Below, piece after piece: positions 37,376-50,215 of a stretch of DNA of 64,000 nt. Numbering within the stretch: the first letter of the stretch is position 1; each line of letters opens with the position of its first letter. The notes beneath the pieces were generated by a model, which saw only the letters and a list, made by a program, of their open reading frames with translations, did no database searches and was not told the origin of the DNA. The DNA is from Neckera pumila (taxonomy: Eukaryota; Streptophyta; Bryopsida; Hypnales; Neckeraceae), in assembly GCA_963969595.1 (NCBI GenBank), contig OZ018416.1:3922065-3986064 (forward strand), given 5' to 3'. Made by a program: the position numbers and the translations under genes.

Positions 37376-39624
37376 TGAGTTTCCAATGGAAAGTAAAAAT
37401 GTGGACCTTCCAATTTTTATCTAGGAAAAAATTTAAATTATTCTTGATAAAGTTTGAAAATTTTGAATTCATATTTGACTTTGAATTTGGGAGGTGAGGT
37501 CATGTAATAGAAAGTGAGCGGTCCAAAGTCGATGGCAAATTTTTACTTCTTTTTACAAGTGTAAGAAAATTATTCTCTCTGCTTGCCTCACATTCTCGTG
37601 GAAGGTTTGTAGCATTGGAATAATGAAATCTATAAAAAAGACACAAATAGGGTGGCTTCAACACTATAAATTTAGAATAGAATCATTTAGAATATTGGAA
37701 TAGGAATTTTTTAAGTTTGCCCTTCTTTATTGCTAAAAAGAATTCTACTCCTCATATAGTTCTGGCAATAAAAATTGTTTCATAATCATTGCAACTATAT
37801 AGAGTTCAGAACTTTGTAATTAACAAAATGGATTTCAAATTAGAAATCCATTTACATTTTCATTGCTTATTAGAGGCCTATGATGTGGCCAACGCTCATC
37901 AATTGAATAACATGAAAGTTGGAATTTCAAAAATTGGGACAAGTTTGTGAGAAAACACTAGGAGAATGGTGGTATTTGGATACAAGAGAATGGTATTAAA
38001 GGGTGATGCCTAAGGTTCATATTGGCACCAAGCTAATATCAATATAGGTTTTGGGTACCATGCTCCTGCATTAATCCTCTAGTGGTGCCCAAATACCACC
38101 TTTTTTACTTGTGGAAGATACTATCGCCCTTCTTAATACTTTGATTTGTGAACCTATAGACTCCACTTGACCCCTTTTAAACACCAAACAACCCCTTTCT
38201 AACCTTACAACCTTTTTTTTTAATTGGCCCCTTTGCATTGTGGTTAATTTATATTTTTTAATCTGGTTTGTTTTTCTTTCCATTTGTTTTTAACTAACTG
38301 GTCCTTTCAAGCCATGATAACCACTCTCTTAGAACACATTCATTTCTTGGTTTAAAGCCTAGGTAATAACCAGTATGTGTCTATAACTAAAGGGATGACA
38401 ATACAACACTCTATGTTTTTTTGTAGGGCACTAAAGTAATAGGTAGCACTATATTAAAGTTAATTTTAGGAATCCAATTTGTATTTTAGTTTACAAAGTC
38501 TCTAAACAAAGAGACTTCTAAAGAATTGAACTTTTTGTCATGGCTTTCACCAAATCCCTTTCTCCTAGACAAGGGATCAATGTTTGTTCCTAATATAGAA
38601 TTAGGCCAACTAAACAACCAACATGGTAAGGAGGTACTATCCACCTTGATGGGTCTAGCCAAAATAATATTAGTCTTATCTTAAGGAAGAAACAACTATA
38701 ACCGTCAGATTAAGGTTTTTGAACATGATTATTATTATTAAAACATTCAACAAATTATTGAATCCTATTAGCAAGAGAAATATAATGCCTTATGAATGTA
38801 TTATTTGAATATTGTGAGAATAAATTGTGAATTTTTAGAGAGCCGATTGATTTCTAGAAGAATTTTATCCAAAAAAATAAAGATGCTCAAAACATAGAAG
38901 ATTTAAATCCAAAATAGATAACAAGATTAAAAGAAAAGACATCACAAAAATGCGATTCCGTCTATGGATCATTTTGCCTTTATTATATACTAATATAACC
39001 CTTGAAATCAGAGTCATTATCTATCCTATGCTTTCTACCATGTCAATTGATGTTTTTGATGTAGTTACTAAAATTCATCTTAAAACTAAGGTTAGAAAGA
39101 TGACTATGTGTAAGAGACCTTCTAAATGACTACAATGAGACTAAATTTCAACCATTAGAATCATATCAAAAATTCTAGAACGACTTTCCAATATGGTCTA
39201 AATAAAATAGCTTGGTAAAGTTTCCTTCTATGAAAGGGATACGACAAGTATGCAGGCATTAGTCACCTTCAAGTCATTATTTATCATTAGTTGTTTTGTA
39301 GATACACTATTGCGACTATGGGCAGTTTTGGTAATTAAAAATCTCTTCTTTAACCCCTATATCTTGAACTTCCTATACCTCTGAATGTTCATTTTTGTCA
39401 TACGGAAGTCATGAACTCATACTTGCATACCATTACCCCACTGATTCCGTGCGTTAAAATAGGCACGACTTCCGTACGTTTGATGTACTAGATTGATATA
39501 AATAGAAGTCGTGTCACTTCTGTATCATTGAGCTATGCATTGTAATCGTACAAATTTGACACTTTCGTACACCACTGTATCTTTGTATTTTCTTCATAGA
39601 ATAAATTTTGTTTTACACAAATTT
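37376..39624. other. AT-rich intergenic DNA, no gene seen
   Basis: Nothing codes convincingly. The part at 39.38-39.60 kb contains several CGTACGGAAGTCGTG-like pieces in both orientations, similar to pieces at 43.65-43.9 and 45.23-45.51 kb. This suggests debris of one foldback family. Confidence 0.4.
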
Positions 39625-39830
39625 AAGAATTTTTTTTTTTTTTTTTTTTTAAATTAAAAATTTAAAGAAAAAGAGAAATTTAAAAATTTAAAGAAAAAAA
39701 AAAAATCTGCATTCTTCAGCCACACTACCTAGGCAGCCCACCAAGTGGGAAGCCGGGTTTGAACCTTTGACCTTACAAATGGGAGGCCACATATCTATAG
39801 CCAATGCACCATGTTGGAATTCCATTGTTT
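39625..39830 (-). mobile_element. tRNA-derived SINE with T- and A-rich tail
   Basis: Read on the minus strand, an A-box-like ATGGTGCATTGGCTATAG (near 39812) is followed 30-40 bp later by a B-box, GGTTCAAACCC (near 39760). A unique body (GGTGGGCTGCCTAGG) comes next, then a long T-rich and A-rich tail. Box spacing is that of a tRNA-related pol III promoter. There is no cloverleaf acceptor stem, so this is a SINE and not a tRNA gene. Its exact 5' end is uncertain. Confidence 0.6.
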
Positions 39831-39914
39831 AAAAAAGTAGTAGAAGTTTATTTGCATACTTCTTGTGATTTTTTTTTCATTTTTTTTGTTAATTCAGCAG
39901 ACTTGGGTGGCTGT

Positions 39915-40228
39915 GTAGGCATAGTAAAACTGTTTTTTTCAAAAACTTTGATCTAAAAAAAGTTGGAAAACCAAGCCAGCTTCCATCTCCAAAAAACGTT
40001 TGCAATTTGAAGTTTGCCTTAAGAAGTTATGGACAAAATTCAGAGAGGGTGTTTAAAAATGTCAAAGAAAATTTGCATTCCAACCCCTCTCTGAACTTTG
40101 CTCATAACTTATGATTGGAGACTTCAAATTGCAAACGGATTTTTGAAGATAAAAGTTAGCTTGATTTACCAACTTCTAATAGTTCAAACTTTCTTGAAAA
40201 ATGTTATTCTACTCTGCCTAAACGGTCA
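39915..40228. mobile_element. ~310-bp foldback MITE, copy 1
   Basis: Two arms of ~140 bp (39915-40055 and 40080-40228) are inverted repeats along their whole length. Complementary blocks include AGTTATGGACAAA against TTTGCTCATAACTT, and TTGCAATTTGAAG against CTTCAAATTGCAA. The ends read TAGGCATAGT and, reversed, TAGGCAGAGT. A second copy lies at 42302-42612. It is non-coding. Confidence 0.8.
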
Positions 40229-40334
40229 CCAAAGTGTACTGACTTTCAAAAATACGCGATTGTGAATGATCTAGTTTGAAAAGGAAATTCCATTTTAAAT
40301 AGAATTCCAACCTTGGTGATTTTAACATTGCCCA

Positions 40335-41350
40335 AATGCCAAAAAATTATGTAAAACTCTTCGAAGTCAATATGAACAAAATGAACAAAAAAATATCGAT
40401 TTTTTGCTTGATGTGGATGTTGTACAGTGGGGTATTGTTCATTAACAAATTATCTATTGTGCCATTCAAATTTTGTTTGCATAGTATAGAGAAATATCGG
40501 ATTTTTTTGTCTTGCATAATTAAAACTCAATTCTTACGCAATCCCAATCAAGCGTACCAAATTTAAGTTCCAGAAATGCAAAATTTAATTTTTGGTGAAT
40601 TTTTAAAGCCAATTTGCATGATTATACACAATACTTTGTAGAAAACAATTGGTGATAAATTCGCTTAATTCAATTGTTTAGATATGTAGAGAACATCCAT
40701 ATGCGCATTTTTCATATTAAAAAACATTCCCTTAAGAAATAAAAATATTATCTAGGACGAGTTCATATAAGGCGTCATATGACCAAACTTTGTAAAATAG
40801 ATCTCTCTATATTTTAACTAGATTTTGGCAAAGTAATTGTACCATAATGTTCAAATTTACAAAATAAGTCACAATGTGTGGGTCAAATAGCAAAATCTAG
40901 TTAAAATATAGAAATATCTATTTTACAAAGTTTGGTCATATGATGCCTTATATGAACTCGTCCTAGATAATATTTTTGTTTCTTATGGGAATGTTTTTTA
41001 ATATGAAAGATGTGTATATGGATGTTCCCTACATATCTATGCAATTGAATTAAACAAGTTTATCACCAATTGTTTTCTATAAAGTATTATGTATAACCAT
41101 GCAAATTGGCTTTAAAAATTCACCAAAAATGAAATTTTGCATTTTTGGAACTTAAATTTGGTATGCTTGATTGGAATTGCATAGGAATTGAGTATTAATT
41201 ATGTAAGACAAAAAATTCCAATTTTTTTCTGTACTATGCAAAGAAAATTTGAATTGCACAATAGGCAATTTGTAAATGAACTGTACCCCACTGTATTATC
41301 CGAATCAACAAAAAATTTGACCATTTTGTTGACTTGTGTCAAATCAAGAA
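40335..41350. repeat. ~1-kb palindrome, arms ~500 bp
   Basis: The left arm (40335-40850) is the inverted image of the right arm (about 40868-41350) with scattered mismatches. Paired landmarks include TATCTAGGACGAGTTCATAT near 40750 against its complement near 40965, the CATATGACCAAACTTTGTAAA block near 40790, the ACAGTGGGGTA block near 40425 with its partner near 41285, and AAATGCAAAATTTAA-type blocks. The non-palindromic centre is under 30 bp. There is no transposase frame. It may be a long-TIR transposon derivative or a recent inverted duplication. Its transcript would fold into a long hairpin. Confidence 0.85.
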
Positions 41351-42301
41351 AAAAACTATAAAAAAAAAGATCTATGCAATATCCAAATCAACAAAAATTT
41401 GTTTTTTTTGTCCAATTCAGAATATTCTAAGCTGTGCCCACTATTAGTTACCCGATCTTGCTTCATAGTGGTCAATTTTAAACTGACAATCTTAGATTTA
41501 CAAAGGTTAATCTTAACCAATACATTATAGCACTAAGTGATAAATCACTTGTTGAAATGGTTGTGAATTTTTTCATACTTAAAACTATTCATCGTTCTTG
41601 GGATTCTTTTGCCATTTTAAAAAATATCAAAAACAAAAAAAAATTTATTCACTTTTTGCATTAGATTGTGTTGTCTCTTTGGTGCATCTCCAAAAATTCA
41701 AAAATTTTGTGATTTATTTTTTCACGAAATTGAAATAGTTGAGAGTTGTTTTCTTTTCCACAATGGACTTTGGATATTTTTGGCAATGTAAAGAACTTTT
41801 TTTTTTCAATTTCTTTTTGGAGTTTATCAGGCAAGAATTCTTTTGTATTTGAAAAAAAAATTGAAAAATTTGAAATTTTTTTTTTTGACAAACATCACAA
41901 AGTTCCTCTGTCACAAATTGTCAAAAATAATCGTACAACTATTGTCAGGCATTGTTTTCATGTTACATTTCATTCATTTGGAAACATTGTTACAACACAA
42001 TATTGACATTCATTACTATCATGCAGGTTAGGCATATCATTCATATTTGAGTTTGAAGTGCAAAAGTTGCACAATAACTGCATGACGAAATATGTATGAC
42101 TTCAATGATTTAGTGATGGGGGACTAATTTCGTGCAGCATTTGTGCTTTTCTAAGACACACAAAGTTAGTGCAATAATCACACAACATCATGTCTATGCA
42201 TAGTTATTGTACTAACATTGCATATTTTTATTTTTCAAAATTTCAATACTAAGTCAATTGAAAAGCAGGAATTGTTTCAAAGTAAAAATTTAGACCTCAT
42301 T
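41351..42301. other. AT-rich intergenic DNA, no gene seen
   Basis: Mostly poly-A/T-rich sequence. Overlapping frames on both strands at 41.66-42.03 kb are Phe/Lys/Asn-rich and look like chance translations. No conserved motif was seen. Confidence 0.45.
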
Positions 42302-42612
42302 TAGGCATAGTAGAATAAATTTTTTCAAAAAATTTGAACTAAGAAAGTTGGTAAATGAATCTAGCTTTCATATCCAAAAATCCGTTTGAGATTTAGAGTC
42401 TGCAGCCAAAAGTTATGGACAAAGTTTAGAGACGGGTTGGAAAGGACATTTTTTTGACATTTTCAAATATTGCCTTTGAATTTTGTCCATAACTTTTGAC
42501 TGGAGGCTCTAAATCTTAAACGGATTTCTGAAGATGAAATCTAGATTCATTTACCAATTTATACTAGATCAAAGTTTTAAAAAAAGGTATTTGACTATGC
42601 CAAACTAAGGTC
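42302..42612. mobile_element. ~310-bp foldback MITE, copy 2
   Basis: This is the same family as 39915-40228. Inverted arms meet near 42455, with AAAGTTATGGACAAA against TTTGTCCATAACTTTTGAC and AAATCCGTTTGAGATTTAGA against TCTAAATCTTAAACGGATTT. The ends are TTTAGGCATAGTAGAAT and, reversed, TTTGGCATAGTCAAAT. The flanks do not show a clear target duplication. Confidence 0.8.
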
Positions 42613-43391
42613 TGAATTTCTACTTTGAAAACGATTTATATGTTTTTAAAATAACTTGACTATGAGAAGTGAAGCTCTCATCTTCAAGTTATCCCATATC
42701 TTTTGAGTGTCCATAGATTTTATTATACTATAAAGAGGACCTCTCTACCCTCAACTCTCACCTAGAGATTCCATTAGTATGTTACCAAGTTTCTTGGTGG
42801 CTTACTCAAGGAATCAATTCAAGCTAAAATGAAGTAATTCTTTTACTACGCTATCAAGTTTTTTGGTAGCCTACTGATGGATTTAGTTCAAACTTAAATT
42901 TGATGGTCAACAATATTGATGGATATAATTCAAAATGTCAGAGATTTAGTTAAGTAATTTTTTAAAATTAGAATGGTGATCAACAAGTGAACATTGACAA
43001 TACTTTTTGGAACATTGATACCATTTAATAAGCATTATTTTAGTAATGACTCCAATGACACTTTTGTCATGGATTTTCCATGTCCTTCAATGCACAAAAA
43101 ATGCACAATAAAGAATGTAAATTTTTGTACATAATTTGTATTTTTTGCGCACTTGTGATTAACGTATAAAAGCTATATAATTAATACAAATTACAAAATA
43201 GTGTCATTTCTTTGCAGTAATCATGCGCATCGTAATGATGCAATAACTTGAAAATTAACGTACACACCCATGAAAATAATAGTAACTACATGATAATTGC
43301 TAACAATTCTTTGGTTCTGAACTTTGAGATGAAATTGTAATGGCTGGATCTTGTTTTTTTTTAAATTGGACTTTGGATATTTTAGTGATGT

Positions 43392-43424
<33 letters not shown>

Positions 43425-43914
43425 GCAGTACATTATGCAAGCTTTTATGTATTTCTAGAAAAATATTTGTAAAAATTTTCAATTTTTTTTGTTGACAAAA
43501 TCATGATGGTTAGGAACTATTCTTTTTTCAAAGAGGACTGCAAACATTTTTAGCAATGTTAAAAACTACTACTTTTCCCAAAACAATTTCAAAACTTTCC
43601 TTCCAATTTTTGAGAAATGCCTTCAGTCAGTGTTTATGTCACAATGATTCCGTACAAGTTGATTCAGGACATAATTAGTGACGCTTTCATCAAACATTAT
43701 TTCGACACTGAATCCGCATGGAATTGGTTACACATGATTTATGTTCGACATTAACACAATGGTAATATACACGGAAGAGATACCCGATATACGTATTGTC
43801 ATAATGGATGTCGTTTACGTGCAAGTGGGACACTCCGAAGCCCACATAATCTATACATTTGTATGAACCAACAGAATCCGTACGACAAAAATGGACATTC
43901 AGTCATATGGTAAG
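42613..43914. other. AT-rich intergenic DNA with a poly-T tract
   Basis: No gene was recognised. An uninterrupted T run lies at about 43391-43424, followed by GCAGTACATTATGC. Two phrases about cell-like similarity (TACTACGCTATCAAGTTTTTTGGTAGCCTACT and TAGTATGTTACCAAGTTTCTTGGTGGCTTACT, shortened here to their shared order) form a short direct repeat at 42776 and 42846. Confidence 0.35.
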
Positions 43915-44825
43915 TTTGAGATGTAAAGGCCCAAAGTCCCCTCAGGGGACACTTGGGATTTTGGGCAAGCTCATGTGACCTCAAATTTGACTTGATTTTT
44001 TAAAACTTTTTTGAAGATAGGGTATCACATTAGCTTTCTAGAAATATAATTTTTTTTCAATCGGTATCCGGGAGCAAACGTTATGCCACCCAAAGTTAAA
44101 AAAATACTCGCCGGGCAGAAAAAAAAGCTTTAAAAAATTGAATATTTTTTTTAAATTATTTTTTCTCAAAGATCATGTTTTGGTCTACATTTAAAGTTTT
44201 GTAATATTTGGACTCAAAATGAGAAAGTTATGGACAATCTTGTTTTCTCGGGTAATCTAAGCATCTTCTTCAAAAAACAACTTATAGAACTCATTTTTGA
44301 ATGCAAACTTCAAATTTTTTCAAATTTTTTTTGACATGGTTAAGTTTGTTTGCAAGAATAATCCCACTGTTGGAATTATGGTGTTTGAATTCCACCTAAG
44401 AGCTATTAACGATTTAGTGTTACATTCAACTTTGGACCTACTTCTACTTAATAATTTTTTTATTTGTGAAAATCAGGTTATTACAGTCTGAAATTTTTTT
44501 CCCAACTCTCAACTCAAATGCTCAATATAAATTGTTTTAACCTAATGGTGTGTAGTGCAAAAAAATCTACAAATGGCCGTCAAAGTCATTTGAAATTGCA
44601 GGCCATAGTTCAAAAAAACTTCTTTTTCCAGCTTCAAATGCTATTGTCTTCCAATTTGTACAGTCAAACTTCATGAAACTCTTATCACTTGATCGAGGAC
44701 AAGTGAAGTACAAGATCCTATGGTTAGATTCTAAAAAAATGTTTTTTTGGTTTCTTGAGTGATCGCAGTAGAAATGGCAATTTTCAGTGGTTTTGGAGCC
44801 AAAAAATGCCTTTGGCCTTTAGGGG
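43915..44825. mobile_element. ~0.9-kb TTAA-flanked repeat, copy B
   Basis: The right end is clear: GGCCTTTAGGGG immediately before TTAA (44826-44829). It is preceded by GGAGCCAAAAAATGCC, which mirrors the left-end block of copy A (GACCAGTATGCATTTTTTGGC). The internal CAAGATCCTATGGTTA and AAATGGCAATTTT blocks lie at the same distances from the end as in copy A. The left end is eroded; 43915 is an estimate based on ATGTAAAGGCCCAAAG resembling the copy A terminus. Confidence 0.55.
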
Positions 44826-45229
44826 TTAATGATGATCTGTAATTTGTGGATGAGAATTTATTGATGTAGTCAACCTAGTTTGAATTTGGATGTACTCAAG
44901 ACAATTTTCTTGCTTTAATCACTTATTAACAACTAAAGAAGAATCCACATAAAATCTCTCACCGGATTTTGTTCATTTAGTTAATTTTGAGTTACTGAGG
45001 ACAAGTAGTCATTTGTGATGTGGTTGCACAAGACATTTTTCTTTGCTAGTAAAAAGCTAGCATAGAAAACAAAGAAAGAGGCGACCTCTAAATACAACGC
45101 ACTAGAAGCAACAAAGCCACTCAGGACTAGCTAATCACTTCAAAATGTGCTCATGTATAGTGAATGTCTAAATTTCAAGATCTCATACATCTCAAACTTA
45201 GGGGAGGGCAATTTTTCAACAGATATTGT

Positions 45230-45510
45230 ACTGAAGTCGTGAAGTCATGCCTACGTACCATAATTGTATATATTACGTGTATTTTTTTGCAATGAATCAA
45301 TGTCATTAAAATCTTTATTAAAAGTGTACAATTTATGCACTTTAATTATACAAATGTGGTTTTCAAAATGCACCTAAACTATACTGATATTAGTACAACA
45401 ATTGTACGTTATTGAAAGGCATTGTTTACGCACTAATTCAGTGCGTAAAAATACACGTAATATGTATGATTATGGTGCATAGGTATGAATTCACGACTTC
45501 CGGGTTGTAT
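45230..45510. repeat. ~280-bp foldback element
   Basis: The left arm (from about 45234: GAAGTCGTGAAGTCATGCCT, then TACCATAAT and ATATTACGTGTATTTTT) is the inverted counterpart of the right arm (ACACGTAATATGTATGATTATGG, cut here, ending CACGACTTCC near 45505). The interior is AT-rich. Similar GTCGTG and CGGAAGT pieces near 39.4-39.6 and 43.7-43.9 kb suggest relatives. Confidence 0.6.
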
Positions 45511-45610
45511 TTGTATGAACCTATGAACCTTATAAATTAGAGATGTAGGTACGAAAGTATATGTGATACCCAAGACCCTTATCCAAAATCTTTTATTATT
45601 TTTTAATAAT

Positions 45611-45825
45611 CACTATAAAAAACCCGCATTTTAGGTGACGAGCTCTAATTTTTCTTGACGGGTTTCTAGTGAACATTCAATGCAACAAATCCATATTTTT
45701 ATGTCAACAGTGATGTTACATTAGACATTTGTTGACAAAAAACATGGATTTGTTGCATTGGACGTCCACTAAAATCCATCAAGAAAATCAGGGCTTGTCA
45801 TAAAAAATGCAAGTTTCTTATAGTG
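45611..45825. mobile_element. 215-bp CACTA-type MITE with 3-bp target duplication
   Basis: The unit begins CACTATAAAAAACCCGCATT and ends with the inverted counterpart, GCAAGTTTCTTATAGTG. The subterminal arms match further inside (TGCAACAAATCCAT against ATGGATTTGTTGCA). AAT flanks both sides (45608-45610 and 45826-45828). CACTA termini plus a 3-bp duplication are diagnostic of the CACTA (En/Spm) superfamily. It is non-autonomous. A related left end is present near 12113. Confidence 0.85.
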
Positions 45826-47623
45826 AATTCTACAACATGGTAATAAAAAAAGAAATTTAGTATTTATAAGCTTTATTTGTATAATACATGAGGGGTATTT
45901 TAAACTACTAGTCTCCATCAATAGTCCATTATTTATAAGTTTTGGAATTAATAGACCCCTTAATTCACTCTCAAATTGTTCTTGAAGATTTATACATACT
46001 ATCCAATCTAAGATTGCCAAGGGTCTTGCTATAATTTTGGGATTTGCAACATGAGCCATTATGATATATAAGGTACTTTAGTCTCAAAAGCAAAAATGTA
46101 AAGCATTGGCCCTATTGTATGGAGGGGCATGCTTGTGCATGATCCTACCCAAGATGTTGTTTTCTGGTGGTGATGGACTTGCTTATTGTTATAATAAAGA
46201 GCAAATATGTTTTTTGGATTACCAGAATTTCAAGCCTATGTTAGGAAAGTACATTGTGTGTATGGTGCTGAAGCATGAAGGTAACTACTACAACGTCACT
46301 TCATCCAAATTCAACCCTGCTAGTTTAATGGAGCATTGCAATAAACACAATGATCTGCTTTGTGTATAAAAAACAATGAAGAATGCCCATCATACACTTG
46401 GAAAGAAGTCACAATTGTAAGAAATCAACACAAAAAGATATACGCATATGCGGTAATGGTTTTTTTAGGTGATAAAAAGACTAAAAGCACCAAAAAATTA
46501 TCTCTTTCACCAAGTCTTTGGAAAAATGTAGAGATAAAAAAGTTTTAAAAGTCAGATCCAGATTTTTGATGATACCCTTGTGGCCACTGCCTCCACAATG
46601 ACTCTTGGAATATGCGACCTTATTGCCACATTTGGAATGGGTGATTCAACAATTTTTCATTTGACGTTGCCTAAATTACACCAAAGTTGGTAAGTTTAGT
46701 AGAGATTGTAGCCGCATGCATGCCGGTGCCTATGTCATATTGCTAGGTTTTCTTATCTGTTAGTAAGAAATTATAAGTGGTCTCTAGAGGAAGTTTGCAG
46801 AGCCTGTACTTCATGTAGCCATGTCCTCCTAATGCTCAGAATCTCATACACGATACCAAAGACAGGCAAAAAATTTCATGCGAAAACTCAATCGCACTCA
46901 TGTAGCCACCTTTGTCTCATCAATTGTGACTCCATGTAACTTAACAAACAGACGGATGAGGGTATGAGCAGTGTTTTTTTTAGGCGACAAAAAGACTAAA
47001 AGCCCCCAAAAAAATGTCTCAATTTTCTTGTTGTGGATTTTGCTTGACTTTTCTTGGCAATTGCAATCTTTGAGGTTGCATTTTTGTTGTAGACAACATT
47101 TCAAACTTTAGAGTTCTAGAAATTTCATTTTGATGTTGCTATGTAATCAAAAAATGGGTTTTTTTTTGCTGATGAGTTGCAGTTGTCCTAATTCATTTGC
47201 ACCACTCTTTGATACTTTGTCACCCTATTTTACACAAAATTTGGCTCCAAGTTAAGAATCAGTGTGAGTAATATGGCACCAAAATAAAACCTGAAAAACA
47301 TCTCTAGTAATTTCAGCTCTTGGTTTCAGTTTAGTAAATTACACCAAAGTTGGTAAGTTTAGTAAAATAAAAATCAGTGATATGCGGATGATAGCGGGGG
47401 CTCTCATATTAAAATGTGATAGCAAGTGCTCTCATGTTTTGAATCATACCAATATAATCCACCAATCAATCTACTAATCCTATATGCAGTTGCATCAAAG
47501 TACATGAATATTAGAGGAGATTTGAGGGCAAGAGAGGAAACCATATCAGGCCTATTCCCTTTCTATATTCACCTGTTTTGAACTAGCAATAATGCTATCT
47601 GAAAAAAAAAATCAAAAAAATCA

Positions 47624-47640
<17 letters not shown>

Positions 47641-47700
<60 letters not shown>
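47641..47700. repeat. (TA)n microsatellite preceded by poly-A
   Basis: An uninterrupted run of about 30 TA units follows a poly-A tract (47605-47640). A frame reading IYIYIY through it is an artefact. Confidence 0.95.
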
Positions 47701-47703
<3 letters not shown>

Positions 47704-50214
47704 AATTTTTTTATTTTTTTAATTATTATTTTTTCAAAATATCTGACATGGCGCTCTTTTTGACCATGTCAAATTGCTGATGTGGTGCATTCCCACAGTC
47801 CGGGAACTCAAGATAACTCACGGGCTTCTTTAGGCCTCAACTCTCTTCTTATGATTTGCATCACATTCACCTTATATATAAATAAAATTTCTAGACTATT
47901 CTAACTCTACTTTCTATGCCACTTCTATTTTTGTCCCTATTATATGAAAAATTGTATTACCTATATTTTGCAACAACTACAGTCTAGACTACAATGTCCA
48001 AGGAAAAAATATTTGGAATGGATTATGGAGGACCTATAGTTTCTAGAGTGTGTTCATGTTTTAGAATCGCATCCAAAACTTGGATGTAATATTCACTTAG
48101 CAAGTAGAAGCAATATATCTTGGACCACAATGTTTTTCCTTTGTGATTTCACTAAAGCCATAGAATCATTTCCTGCCCAAATTTGGCAGTACATGCTATA
48201 TTTGCACCTCTACTACTTTTAACAATTAGATCCCTAAAATCCTAAATCTTTGAATATGTAGGACCACCCATTAGTAAAATTCTCTCGAAATTGCTTCCAC
48301 CTCTATAATGGTTGTGATATCTAAAGGATTAAAACTTCACTTATACAAACATTGTATATGTCATAAATAATTTTCATCCTTATTTTCTATCAAATTGCTT
48401 TGGTATATTGAGGCTAAAATCTTCATCTTATATAGTCATAAAGGGGCATATTGAGCATTTACAAGTCTTAAGAACTATGTGAGTTCAAAAATAGGGTTCT
48501 TTAAATAAATTGGTGCTAACTTTTTGAAAACTATCTATTTTATGATAATTATATAATGGTTGATTTTTAAGTCAGTTTTAAAGAAATTTTGAGTTTCCCT
48601 TATATCAAACATTCAACAATGCTAAAGAAAGCTGTTAAATAAGACAAAGTCTTAATCTTCAACATTTGTACTATAAGTTATTGCTAAATCTTAATAAATT
48701 CAATCAAATATTGTAAAAAGATTCAAAAAGATTCAAACAAGGGTGGATTTTATGTTAGAAATTTAACAATGATGCATTAAAGAAGATACACTAACATATA
48801 GAGTTATGCACTACAATGTTTATATTGAAAGGATGTCAAACATTGGTTATCAATGGTCTTGTTCAACAACTCTTTTCTACATTAGTAAATAATGACCTAT
48901 TTAACATATAAACTTTCACATACATTTTAATGTTATTGATTGATTCAAGTGGTGATTTTTAGGTTGGATACTAGTGATGACTTCTTAATTAATTGGATTA
49001 CTTTAACTGATCTTTTTATACTAATAATTTATTATTCTTTATTGATGGATATAGGATCTAATTCTAGGTCCATGATATCAGTCTATAAAATTTTGAGTTA
49101 TCATTACTAAAGCGTCATAATTTAAAGATTTTAAGAACAACTAATAAGAATTGAAGAGTTTTCTATATAGATTTAATATGAAGTTCCGCTCAAATGCTCA
49201 ATTGATGAAATCACTTGTTTGAACTTTTTTAAAGTTCTAAATCTTCAATTGGTCATCACTTACAATAGTGAAAGCAATGATACCTAGTGGTTTTATAGTA
49301 AATCAATTTAAGTACATCAATGCTTTAAAAAAAAATTCTTACAATTCATTGCTTTTCAAGTTATTAGAAAAAAGATCTTATAAAATCTTCATTTTTAAGG
49401 CGTTGAAGCCAAAAGAAGCCATATATAGAGGTTTATCATTTAGTGAACATGGTGATGCCAAAATCCATTCAATAGTTTTCTTCAATGATATAAAATAGTC
49501 TTTAGTATGTTTTATAAATCACAGAGTTGAAACTTCAATTATTATTGCATTTGGTGATATAATAAAATTCTATATCTTTTATCAAATAATTAAATATTCA
49601 TGGCTTTAGTCCAATATAGTAAATTATAATCTAATGTTAAAATCAATAAAAAGTCACTATGTTATAATCAATAAAAAGTCACTACGTTTCAATGATTTTA
49701 AATATCCAAAATTTGTATAATGTCATTGTTTGGTTTAATTTTAGCTTTGTAATAATTAGAGATACAATTTTTATAATAGATTAATCATAAGATTAAATAT
49801 TTTGAAGTACACTGACCTTTTTTTATTTTAACATTTATATTATTTAGACTATATAAGTTGACTAAATTTAATTTATAAGTATTAAAAAATAAAAACATAT
49901 TTAAATAAATATTTAATAATCATTTTCAAAAGTACAAACATAAGGAAGGATTTCATAAACAAATTATGTATAATGCTTTAAAAATGAACAAAATATAGTG
50001 AGATATAATAATTGGTAGCTAGTAAGAATAAAATGATCTTATTGATTTCTTTAAAGTTCAATCAATTTCTATCAATACATTTATTATTAACCTACATACA
50101 TTTGATGCTTTAATTGTAAAAAATCCATCTAATATAAATTTATAATTTTTATGTATACATAGATTCAAAATCAATGTTTTTATATATATATTCATATTAA
50201 TATTCAAAATCAAT

Positions 50215-50215
<1 letters not shown>

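Noticed and set aside
39755..39830. Possible tRNA gene
   Set aside because: A and B boxes are present, but acceptor and anticodon stems cannot be folded and a tail follows. SINE is the better reading.
47592..47780. Small protein reading through the (TA)n tract
   Set aside because: It is translated microsatellite (IYIYIY) with poly-Lys and has no conserved part.
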